DNA from: Bacillota bacterium
Lineage (GTDB): Bacteria > Bacillota_I > Bacilli_A > ML615J-28 > CAG-698
Direction of reading: 5' to 3'
Assembly: GCA_023410025.1 (NCBI GenBank)
Contig: JAEYQM010000022.1
Location: 1-27,415 of the forward strand
Length of the DNA: 27,415 bases
Part shown: one piece after another, positions 1 to 7,200 of the stretch
How the letters are laid out: each line of letters starts with the position of its first letter
How positions within the stretch are numbered: the stretch's first letter is position 1
Notes under the pieces: model-generated
Seen by the model: only the letters and a program-made list of their open reading frames with translations
Told to the model about the DNA's origin: nothing
Database searches by the model: none
Translations under genes and position numbers: made by a program

Positions 1-15
1 ATATAATAGCCATGT

Positions 16-90
16 GATTTATACTCCTTCATGAAGATATTTCGTTGTGGTTATCTTCTTCATGATAAGTATAAATCATTTTTGTATTTT
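16..90 (+). terminator. Imperfect inverted repeat followed by a T-rich tract, possible terminator of the upstream operon
   Basis: GATTTATACT at 16-25 pairs with AGTATAAATC at 68-77. Inside it, TCATGAAG at 29-36 pairs with CTTCATGA at 58-65, and ATA at 37-39 pairs with TAT at 52-54. The right arm is followed directly by ATTTTTGTATTTT (78-90). This gives a long interrupted stem with a U-rich tail, as expected of an intrinsic terminator for a gene left of the window. The central loop is larger than usual, so the call is tentative. Confidence 0.45.
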
Positions 91-108
91 AAACAAGTAA
101 AGTCTCAT
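70..108 (+). repeat. 39-base element, copy 1, upstream of the rplK promoter
   Basis: Bases 70-90 match 15617-15637 exactly, and bases 98-108 (TAAAGTCTCAT) match 15645-15655 exactly. The seven bases between the two blocks differ. In both copies the element ends 48 bases before the -35 hexamer of a promoter, so the two regions align without a gap from element to -10 box. The left end overlaps the right arm of the inverted repeat at 16-77. Function unknown. Confidence 0.7.
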
Positions 109-156
109 ATGTATTGTAACATAACAAAAATTTATGTTAACTTGTTTTTATATTTA

Positions 157-185
157 TTGACTTATAAATACTTATATAGTATAAT
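157..185 (+). promoter_or_regulatory. Sigma-A-type promoter of the rplK operon
   Basis: TTGACT (157-162), a 17-base spacer, then TATAAT (180-185). This is close to consensus. Transcription would begin near 190-193, giving a leader of about 90 bases before rplK. Confidence 0.85.
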
Positions 186-188
186 AAG

Positions 189-213
189 GACGCGTGCAAT
201 AATCACGTGTCTA
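189..213 (+). promoter_or_regulatory. Hairpin at the predicted 5' end of the rplK mRNA
   Basis: GACGCGTG (189-196) can pair with CACGTGTC (204-211), with one G-U pair and a seven-base loop CAATAAT. A U-rich stretch TATTTTATTTATT follows. It lies at or just after the predicted start site. It may protect the transcript, act in attenuation or be a protein-binding site. The high G+C of the stem stands out from the surroundings. Confidence 0.5.
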
Positions 214-280
214 TTTTATTTATTAGTGGGAGAGTTTATAACTCAAATTACCACAACACAGACAAAAGGAGGTGCGTCTC

Positions 281-709
281 GTGGCTGCGAAAAAAATTAC
301 GAAAGTCATTAAATTACAAATTACTGCGGGTAAAGCAACAATGGCTCCACCAGTTGGACCTGCTTTAGGTCAAGCGGGAGTTAATGGTCAACAATTCGTT
401 CTTCAATTCAATGAAGCAACAAAAGGACAAATGGGCGATATTATCCCTGTAATTATTACTGTATATGATGATCGTTCATTTTCTTTCATAACAAAGACTC
501 CGCCAGCATCAAATTTATTAAAGAAATTTGCTGGAATTCAAAGTGGATCTTCAAATTCAAAGAAGACTAAGGTTGCTACTATTTCACGCGATAAGATTCG
601 TGAAATCGCAACAATCAAGTTACCTGACTTAAACGCATATGACGTTGAAGCTGGAATGAAAATTATCGAAGGTACTGCTAGAAATATGGGAATTGTTGTT
701 GAAAATTAA
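281..709 (+). CDS. rplK: 50S ribosomal protein L11
   Basis: L11 is the base-of-stalk protein that binds the GTPase-associated centre of 23S rRNA and contacts elongation factors. The 142 residues match the usual length. The N-terminal domain carries the proline-rich PPVGPALGQ segment, the middle has IITVYDDRSFSF and KTPPAS, and the C-terminal RNA-binding domain ends with EGTARNMGI. I choose the GTG at 281 (protein begins MAAKKITK) because AAAGGAGG at 265-272 is eight bases upstream and the family starts at this point. An in-frame GTG at 272 would overlap the ribosome binding site. The segment after GQAG reads VNGQQFVLQFNEAT, whereas most bacteria have a form close to NIMEFCKxFNAxT, so this part of the N-terminal domain is divergent. 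First gene of the operon, followed by rplA. Confidence 0.97.
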   Translation: MAAKKITKVIKLQITAGKATMAPPVGPALGQAGVNGQQFVLQFNEATKGQMGDIIPVIITVYDDRSFSFITKTPPASNLLKKFAGIQSGSSNSKKTKVATISRDKIREIATIKLPDLNAYDVEAGMKIIEGTARNMGIVVEN

Positions 710-740
710 TTAACAAAAATTTCTAACGAATTGTTCAAAA

Positions 741-790
741 ATGCTTAAAAATAATTTTAAGCATGTGGGAGGAATTTCCGTTAGACCACA
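741..790 (+). promoter_or_regulatory. Two abutting hairpins before rplA, candidate L1 autoregulatory site
   Basis: ATGCTTAAAA (741-750) and TTTTAAGCAT (755-764) form a perfect 10-base-pair hairpin with loop ATAA. No U-tract follows, so it is not a terminator. The next bases form a second element: GTGG (765-768) pairs with CCAC (786-789), enclosing GA, a short GGA/TCC stem (771-773 with 777-779) and the loop GTTAGA. A stem with an asymmetric internal loop near the rplA ribosome binding site is the general layout of known L1-binding mRNA sites that mimic 23S rRNA. Assignment to L1 is inference; the hairpins themselves are seen. Confidence 0.4.
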
Positions 791-804
791 AAGGAGGAAA
801 AAAC

Positions 805-1491
805 ATGGCAAAAACAGGTAAAAAGTATCTAGAAGCTGCAAAGTTAGTAGATGCTAGTAAGGTATATTCATTAGCAGAAGCTGTTGAATTAGCTAAGAAA
901 ACTAGTTACACTAAGTTTGATGCTACTGTTGAAGTTGCTTTTCGTTTAAACTTAGACCCTCGTAAGGCTGAACAAAACTTACGTGGAGCTATTGTATTAC
1001 CACATGGAAGCGGTAAAACAAGAAGAGTATTAGTATTAACTAAGGGCTCTAAAACAAAAGAAGCTGAAGCAGCAGGTGCTGATTATGTTGGAGATGTTGA
1101 ATACCTAGACAAAATTAAGGGTGGATGGTTCGATTTTGATATTATCGTTGCTACACCTGATATGATGGGTGAACTTGGAAAATTAGGTAAGATTTTAGGT
1201 CCTAAAGGATTAATGCCTAATGCTAAGACTGGTACAGTTACAATGGATGTTGCTAAAGCAGTATCTGAAATCAAAGCTGGTAAAGTTGAATATCGTGTTG
1301 ATAAAAATGGTAACATTCAAGTTATCGTTGGTAAAGTATCATTTGATAACAACAAACTTGCTGAAAATATTTTAACTGTATTCCACACTATGCAAAGAAT
1401 TAAACCATCAACTGTTAAAGGCGTTTACATTAAAAACATAGCAATATCTACTACAATGGGCCCTGGAATTAAAGTTAATCCAGAAGCTTAA
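805..1491 (+). CDS. rplA: 50S ribosomal protein L1
   Basis: L1 forms the mobile L1 stalk at the E-site and is a translational repressor of its own operon in many bacteria. The 228 residues fit the family. Diagnostic segments are FRLNLDPRKAEQNLRGAI and LPHGSGK (domain I), LGKLGKILGPKGLMPNAKTG (domain II) and the return to domain I with VKGVYIKNIAISTTMGPGI. The start is the ATG at 805, eight bases after AAGGAGGA (791-797), giving MAKTGKKYLEAAK. An upstream in-frame ATG at 763 lies inside the hairpin and has no ribosome binding site, so I reject it. Second gene of the stalk operon. The L10 leader follows it. Confidence 0.97.
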   Translation: MAKTGKKYLEAAKLVDASKVYSLAEAVELAKKTSYTKFDATVEVAFRLNLDPRKAEQNLRGAIVLPHGSGKTRRVLVLTKGSKTKEAEAAGADYVGDVEYLDKIKGGWFDFDIIVATPDMMGELGKLGKILGPKGLMPNAKTGTVTMDVAKAVSEIKAGKVEYRVDKNGNIQVIVGKVSFDNNKLAENILTVFHTMQRIKPSTVKGVYIKNIAISTTMGPGIKVNPEA

Positions 1492-1540
1492 TATTTTAAC
1501 TTAAAATAATAAATAAAATACCTAATAAAAAAATAGAACA

Positions 1541-1653
1541 GATTATAGCCGTAGACAGTAGGGGCATGTGCTTAAAAATCCTACCGAGGTAAAAAGAGTA
1601 TATTGAATTATCGTCCTCTTTTGACCTGCGTTGTCGAAAGAGGTTTTCTTATT
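1541..1653 (+). promoter_or_regulatory. Ribosomal protein L10 leader (rplJ-rplL autoregulation)
   Basis: The conserved L10-leader core is visible: GCCGTAGACAGTAGGGGC (1548-1565), then about 14 bases later TCCTACCGAGGT (1579-1590). The two parts pair through AGTAGG with CCTAC to form the kink-turn/bulge stem bound by L10(L12)4. It sits directly upstream of rplJ, as in other Firmicutes, and ends in a terminator-like hairpin. Known model: bound L10 favours termination or blocks rplJ translation when free L10 is in excess. Confidence 0.93.
1615..1653 (+). terminator. Attenuator hairpin of the L10 leader
   Basis: CCTCTTTTGAC (1615-1625) pairs with GTCGAAAGAGG (1633-1643), 11 pairs including one G-U, with loop CTGCGTT. 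TTTTCTTATT follows. This is an intrinsic terminator inside the leader and ends before the rplJ ribosome binding site (GGAGGTG, 1659-1665). Confidence 0.85.
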
Positions 1654-1671
1654 TCAATGGAGGTGAAATAA

Positions 1672-2157
1672 ATGAGAGAAACAACAATTAGCAAAAAAGC
1701 TGAACAAGTTGCTGAAATCAGTGCTAAGTTTAATGAATCAACATCTTTAGTTTTCGTTGACTATTTAGGCTTAACAGTTGAAAAAGTCTCTGTATTACGT
1801 AGCCAATTGCATGAAAAAGGTTGCGAATTAAAGGTTGTTAAGAACAATATTTTAAAACGTGCATCTGATGCTGCTGGATATGAAGGTTTAGATCAAGTAT
1901 TTAGTGGCCCAAGTGCGGTTGCTTACGGAAAAGGCGAAGCTAATATTTCAAAAATCATTTTTGACTTTGCAAAGAAAAACGACAAACTAGAAGTAAAAGC
2001 TGGTGTAGTTGAAGGCAAAGTTATGACAAGTGCTGAATTAAAAGTTTACTCAACATTACCAAACAAAGAAGGTATGTTGTCTATGTTACTAAGTGTATTA
2101 CAAGCACCTATCCGCAATGTTGCATTAGCGGTTAAGGCTGTTGCAGAAAACAAATAA
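1672..2157 (+). CDS. rplJ: 50S ribosomal protein L10
   Basis: L10 anchors the L7/L12 dimers to L11-bound 23S rRNA to make the ribosomal stalk, and represses rplJ-rplL through the leader upstream. The 161 residues are near the family length of about 165. N-terminal rRNA-binding domain features are VFVDYLGLTVEKVSVLRSQL and LKVVKNNILKRA; GPSAVAYGK follows. The C-terminal helix that carries L7/L12 includes MLSMLLSVLQAPIRNVALAVKAVAE. The ATG start has GGAGGTG seven bases upstream. Only 16 bases separate its stop from rplL, so the two are co-transcribed. Confidence 0.97.
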   Translation: MRETTISKKAEQVAEISAKFNESTSLVFVDYLGLTVEKVSVLRSQLHEKGCELKVVKNNILKRASDAAGYEGLDQVFSGPSAVAYGKGEANISKIIFDFAKKNDKLEVKAGVVEGKVMTSAELKVYSTLPNKEGMLSMLLSVLQAPIRNVALAVKAVAENK

Positions 2158-2173
2158 ATAGGAGGAATTTAAA

Positions 2174-2545
2174 ATGGGAAAAATTAATGTTACTGAATTT
2201 ATTGCATCTTTAAAAGAGATGACAGTATTAGAATTAAATGAATTAGTGAAAGCAATCGAAGAAGAATTCGGTGTTACTGCTGCTGCTCCAGTTGCTGGTG
2301 TTGCAGTTGCTGCTGAAGAAGTACAAGCTGGACCATCTACTTATAATGTAATTCTTAAAGAAGTTGGACCAAACAAGATCAACGTTATCAAAGTTGTTCG
2401 TGAATTAACTGGTTTAGGATTAAAAGAAGCTAAAGACATCGTTGATGCAGCTCCAAAAGCATTAAAAGAAGGCGTTGCTGAAGAAGAAGCTAAGAGCTTA
2501 AAAGCTAAATTAGAAGAAACTGGTGCAGTTGTTGAATTAAAATAA
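2174..2545 (+). CDS. rplL: 50S ribosomal protein L7/L12
   Basis: The acidic, multi-copy stalk protein that recruits translational GTPases. The 123 residues match the family. An N-terminal dimerisation and L10-binding part (about residues 1-31) is followed by an Ala/Val/Gly-rich hinge (about 33-52). The globular C-terminal domain includes YNVILKEVGPNKINVIKVVR, LTGLGLKEAKDIVD and LKAKLEETGAVVELK. GGAGGAATTT lies directly upstream of the ATG. Codon use is biased to a small set (GAA, GCT, AAA), as expected of a very highly expressed gene. The methyltransferase gene follows after 35 bases. Confidence 0.98.
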   Translation: MGKINVTEFIASLKEMTVLELNELVKAIEEEFGVTAAAPVAGVAVAAEEVQAGPSTYNVILKEVGPNKINVIKVVRELTGLGLKEAKDIVDAAPKALKEGVAEEEAKSLKAKLEETGAVVELK

Positions 2546-2580
2546 TGTCAAACCTTTATAGGATTGACTAGGGGGTTTTT

Positions 2581-3174
2581 ATGAGTCATTATTATATTAG
2601 TGATGAAAATCTTAAATCCGATCCAAGGTCTATTAACTATACCTATGGTGGACACTTACTTAAATTTACTACAGATAGTGGAGTCTTTGCAAGAAACCGT
2701 GTTGATTTTGGAACAAATGTACTTCTAAATAGTCTACCGGATTTAGGAAATTTAAAAATCCTTGATGTGGGTTGTGGCGTTGGTGTGATTGGTTTATCGC
2801 TTGCTAAACGATATCCATCAAGCACTGTTACTTTAATTGATATCAATAAAAGAGCAGTAGAACTAACAATACAAAACGCAAAAAATAATAACATTAAAAA
2901 TATCAATGTTATTGAATCAAACATATATGAGAACGTAAAAGATAAATTTGATGTTATTATAACAAACCCGCCCATTAGGGCAGGTAAAGCTGTGGTTCAC
3001 GGCATAATAGATGAAGCCTTTGATATGTTAAATGATGGCGGAAGAGTATACGTTGTTATTCAAAAAAAACAAGGAGCTTTATCGCTAAAGAAACTCATCC
3101 TAAGCAAGTATCAAAATTGCGGAGAGCTTGCTAAAGATAGTGGATACTTAGTATTTGAAGCATTTAAAAAATAG
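2581..3174 (+). CDS. ybxB: Class I SAM-dependent methyltransferase, YbxB/RsmC-like
   Basis: Probable N-methyltransferase related to RsmC, which methylates a guanine of 16S rRNA; the substrate of the Bacillus YbxB group is not established as far as I know. In 197 residues I see SAM motif I LDVGCGVGVIG at about 61-71, an acidic strand end LIDINKRAV about 20 residues later, and the NPP catalytic motif at 129-131, typical of enzymes acting on exocyclic amino groups of nucleobases. Before motif I, a segment around residue 36 (GVFARNRVDFGTNVLL) resembles the GVFSxxxxDxGTxLLL signature of this family. The ribosome binding site is AGGGGG. Position after rplL is the same as ybxB in Bacillus. A terminator follows. 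Confidence 0.88.
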   Translation: MSHYYISDENLKSDPRSINYTYGGHLLKFTTDSGVFARNRVDFGTNVLLNSLPDLGNLKILDVGCGVGVIGLSLAKRYPSSTVTLIDINKRAVELTIQNAKNNNIKNINVIESNIYENVKDKFDVIITNPPIRAGKAVVHGIIDEAFDMLNDGGRVYVVIQKKQGALSLKKLILSKYQNCGELAKDSGYLVFEAFKK

Positions 3175-3210
3175 TGTACTGAAAAAAATTATTACTTCAA
3201 AAAATATATT

Positions 3211-3248
3211 AAGGTATTATGGCTCAAGTCATAATACCTTTCTTTTTT
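3211..3248 (+). terminator. Intrinsic terminator of the stalk operon
   Basis: AAGGTATTATG (3211-3221) pairs perfectly with CATAATACCTT (3230-3240), with an eight-base loop, followed by TCTTTTTT. A strong 11-base-pair terminator after ybxB. Confidence 0.93.
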
Positions 3249-3256
3249 AATTTAAC

Positions 3257-3285
3257 TTGTTATATATATAAAAAAATGATATAAT
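3257..3285 (+). promoter_or_regulatory. Promoter of the DUF975-like gene
   Basis: TTGTTA (3257-3262), a 17-base spacer and TATAAT (3280-3285), only 18 bases before the start codon. AGGAGGT (3291-3297) is the ribosome binding site, so the leader is very short. Confidence 0.75.
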
Positions 3286-3303
3286 TATTTAGGAGGTAGT
3301 AAT

Positions 3304-3909
3304 ATGACAAATCAAAGAATTAAATCTATTGCCAAAGATCAAGTCAAAACTTCATTTGGTGAAATCTTTGTAGGAATTTTAATTGTAAATGTAATTATTT
3401 CAGTAGCAAGTTCTTGGACTATTGGTTTAGCTGCTTTAATTATTGGGGGTCCAATGTATGTTGGGTTATGTTATTATTTGTTAATTATTGCTAGGGGTCA
3501 AAATTCAAAGTTTGAAGATTTATTTATGGGATTCAAACAATTCATAAGAAACATGTTAGGAAGTTTGTTAGTTTCAATATATGTATTATTATGGTCCTTT
3601 TTATTAATCATTCCTGGAATTATTAAGGCTTTTAGTTATTCAATGGTCTTTTATATAATGGCTGATGATCCAAACATCAGTGTTGATGATGCGATTAGTT
3701 TAAGCAGAAAAATAATGGATGGTAATAAAATGAAGTTGTTTGAACTAAGAATAAGTTTCATTGGTTGGATGCTTTTAGGATTATTTACATTTGGTTTATT
3801 ATATATTTGGTTAATTCCTTATATGCAAATGGCTGAAGTTAATTTTTATGAGGATTTAATTTCTAAAATTACCCCAAAAGACGATGATTTTGTTGAAACA
3901 GCTTATTAA
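3304..3909 (+). CDS. DUF975-like integral membrane protein
   Basis: A 201-residue membrane protein of unknown function. Hydrophobic stretches lie at about residues 19-37, 39-65, 85-115 and 145-176, so four to six membrane passes are likely. Features typical of DUF975 proteins are an early GGPMYVGL segment, a central LLIIPGIIKAFSYSMVFYIMADDPNIS, and a late MDGNKMKLFELRISFIGWMLLG followed by an aromatic-rich IWLIPYMQMAEVNFYEDL. The family is common in Firmicutes and its role is not known. The gene has its own promoter and terminator. It is placed between ybxB and rpoB, a position where most Firmicutes have nothing or a short gap. Confidence 0.82.
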   Translation: MTNQRIKSIAKDQVKTSFGEIFVGILIVNVIISVASSWTIGLAALIIGGPMYVGLCYYLLIIARGQNSKFEDLFMGFKQFIRNMLGSLLVSIYVLLWSFLLIIPGIIKAFSYSMVFYIMADDPNISVDDAISLSRKIMDGNKMKLFELRISFIGWMLLGLFTFGLLYIWLIPYMQMAEVNFYEDLISKITPKDDDFVETAY

Positions 3910-3914
3910 TTTTT

Positions 3915-3944
3915 GGACTATCGAAAGATAGTCTTTGTTTATTT
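3915..3944 (+). terminator. Intrinsic terminator after the DUF975-like gene
   Basis: GACTATC (3916-3922), tetraloop GAAA, GATAGTC (3927-3933), then TTTGTTTATTT. It is five bases after the stop codon. The pair can be extended by one G-U. Confidence 0.85.
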
Positions 3945-3983
3945 AAAAAATTTATTAAAATATTTTATTATTTAAAAAAATTG

Positions 3984-3992
3984 TGGTATACT
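3984..3992 (+). promoter_or_regulatory. Candidate upstream rpoB promoter, extended -10 type
   Basis: TGGTATACT fits the TGn extended -10 plus TATACT. No good -35 is visible at the usual distance (TTTATT at 3964-3969). Transcripts from here would carry a leader of about 210 bases before rpoB. Confidence 0.5.
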
Positions 3993-4102
3993 AGTATGGA
4001 AATATATGGAAAACAGCAAACGAAATAACATTTATGCATTGACAAACAATTATTATTAGTTAGTAACTTTTTTTCAAAATTCTAATAATATGTGTATCTA
4101 TC

Positions 4103-4131
4103 TTGACAAATTGACTTTAATATGGTAAAGT
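4103..4131 (+). promoter_or_regulatory. Main candidate rpoB-rpoC promoter
   Basis: A perfect -35 TTGACA (4103-4108), 17-base spacer, -10 TAAAGT (4126-4131) preceded by TGG, an extended -10. The leader to rpoB would be about 70 bases. Confidence 0.75.
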
Positions 4132-4208
4132 AATAGAATGCAATAGTATGTCAATAAAATTATTTTGGCTGCTGTTTTTTTGCTTAATAAATAGTGAGGT
4201 GGATTATT

Positions 4209-7200
4209 TTGAGCTTTAAAAATGTGGTTTATGGAAAAGATCGAGTAAGAAGAAATTATTCTCGAGTACAAACAAATGTAGAACTTCCTAATCTAATTGA
4301 GATTCAAACCAAATCATTTGATTGGTTCGTCAATGAAGGGATTAAAGAACTGTTTAAAGAAATTTCACCGATTAGAGATCATAGTGAAAAGTTTGAACTT
4401 TACTTTAATGGTTATGAATTCGAAGAACCAAAATATACTATACCGGAAGCTAAAAAGAATGATGTTAATTACTCACGCCCATTAAAAGTAGATGTTTTAC
4501 TTAAAAACAATGAAACAGGCGAAATTAAGGACCAAAAAATATTCTTAGGTGATTTCCCAATGATGACACCTTGGGGTACTTTTGTTATCAATGGTGCTGA
4601 ACGTGTTATAGTTACACAAATTATTCGTTCCGCTGGTGTTTTCTTCTCTAAAGAAATTGACAAGAAGAGTGGGCAAACAATGTATGCTGGTCAAGTAATT
4701 CCAACTCGCGGTGCTTGGATTGAATTTGAATTAGGTACAAAGAATATTTGGTACGCTAAATTAGATAGATCAAGAAAAATTTATTTAACTACTTTCTTAA
4801 GAGCAATGGGTCTTAATTCAAATAAACAAATTAAAGACTTGTTCGGTGAGAGTGAATTTTTACTAAACACTTTAGATAAAGATGATACATTTGGTAGTGA
4901 TGACGCTTTAGAAAGCTTATATGACAAATTACGTCCAGGGGAAAAATCTACCCCAGATGGAGCTAGAACATATCTTGCAAGCCGTTTATTTGATACTAGA
5001 CGTTATGATTTAGCAAGTGTTGGTCGTTATAAAGTTAATAAAAAACTTGATGTTCTTTCTAGACTTGAATCAGTTGTAAACAAAAAATATCGTTACAACC
5101 AAGATATAGTAAACCCTGAAACAGGGGAAATAATCGTTAATAAAAATGATTTAGTTACTCATGATAATATTTCTTCATTAAAAAAATATCGTCATGTCTT
5201 AAGAAAAACATTTGAATATGAACAAATGTTAGAAGGTAACTCAGTTATTCTTGAAACTGTAGAATTAATATTTAATGACCAAGTAATTAAAGTAGTTGGT
5301 AATGATCAAACAGAAGATCGTAACCATATTACATTGTCTGATATTCTTGCATCTGTAAGTTATTATATGAACTTACATTCAGGTGTAGGATCAATTGATG
5401 ACATCGATCATTTAGGTAACCGTCGTTTACGTTTAATTGGTGAATTATTACAAAACCAATTTAGAATCGGTCTTACAAAAATGGAAAAGAACATTCGCGA
5501 TCGTATGTCAACATCGAATGACACAAGAAATTTAGTTCCTCAAAACTTAATTAATATTCGTACATTAACTTCATCAATTCGTGAATTCTTTGGTAGTAGC
5601 CAATTATCACAATTCATGGACCAAATTAACCCATTATCTGAGTTAACACATAAACGTCGTATTTCAGCCCTAGGCGCTGGTGGTTTAAGCCGTGACCGTG
5701 CAGGATTTGAAGTACGTGACGTACACGTATCTCACTATGGTAGAATTTGTCCTATTGAAACACCTGAAGGTCAAAACATTGGGTTAATTAACTCACTTGC
5801 TACATATTCACGTGCTGACCAATATGGATTTATTGAAACTCCATATTTAAAAGTTATCACGGGACCAAATGGGAAACCACTTGTAACTGATGAAATTATA
5901 TACTTAACGGCTGATAAAGAAGAAGAATTCTATATCGCTCAAGCAAACGCGAAAGTAAATAATGATAAAGAAATTATTGATGACGTTGTTGTTTGCCGTT
6001 ATAAGGGTGAAACATACGAATTAGAAGGATCACAAGTAGAAAAGATCTCTTTAATTGACGTAAGCCCAAGACAAATTGTTGCCGTATCAACTGCTTGTAT
6101 TCCATTCCTTGAACACGACGATGCTAACCGTGCCCTAATGGGTGCCAACATGCAACGTCAAGCCATTCCTCTATTACGCCCAGAAGCACCATTTGTAGCT
6201 ACAGGTATTGAAGCTAAAGCTGCTAAGGACTCTGGTGTTGCTGTAGTTTGTGAAGGCGATGGAATTGTTGAATACGCTGATGCATTAGAAATCCGTGTTA
6301 GAGAATTTAACGGAAAATTAAAGAAATATGATTTAATCAAATTTGAAAGATCAAACAACTCAACATGCGTTAACCAAAGACCGATTGTTCAATCAGGTGA
6401 AGTGGTTAAAGTAGGAGATATTCTTGCTGATGGTGCAAGTATGGACCGTGGAGAAATGGCTTTAGGACGTAACGTTGTTATTGCCTTTATGACATGGAAT
6501 GGATATAACTATGAAGACGCCGTAATCATGAGCGAAAGATTAGTTAGTGATGACGTATATACATCAATTCATATTGAAAAATATGAAGTTGAAGTTCGTA
6601 ATACAAAAATGGGTGATGAAGAAATCACTAATGAGTTAGAAAATGAAAAGAAAGAGGCAACTCGTAACCTTGATTCAAAAGGAATTATTCGCTTGGGAGC
6701 AGAGGTTAAAGAGGGGGATGTTTTAGTTGGTAAAGTAACTCCAAAAGGACAAACAGAACCAACACCTGAAGAAAGACTTTCTAATGCCTTATTCGCAAAT
6801 AACTCAAAAGATGTAAGAAATACTTCTTTACGTGTTCCTCATGGTGGAGGAGGAATTGTTCACCGTGTTGAATACTTTAACCGTAAGGATAGTTTAGAAC
6901 TAGGTCCTGGTGTAAAGGAAAAAGTTCGTGTATTTATCGTTCAAAAACGTAAAATTAGTGAAGGCGACAAGATGAGTGGTCGTCATGGTAATAAAGGGGT
7001 TATTTCAAAAATTCTTCCAATGGAAGATATGCCATATATGGCTGATGGAACACCTATCGATATCATGCTTAACCCTCAAGGTATTCCAAGTCGTCTTAAT
7101 ATCGGTCAAGTGTTAGAAGTACATTTAGGTATGGCAGCTAAGAAATTAGGTGTTCATGTTGCTACTCCAGTATTTGATGGTGTAACTAGTGAAGATTTAA

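Noticed and set aside
31..312. 93-codon open frame at the left edge
   Set aside because: It runs through an inverted repeat, the rplK promoter and leader and into rplK in another frame, with no ribosome binding site and no protein-like composition.
763..804. Extended N-terminus for L1 beginning MWEEFPL
   Set aside because: The extension lies in a hairpin, lacks a ribosome binding site and is absent from L1 proteins; AAGGAGGA sits before the ATG at 805.
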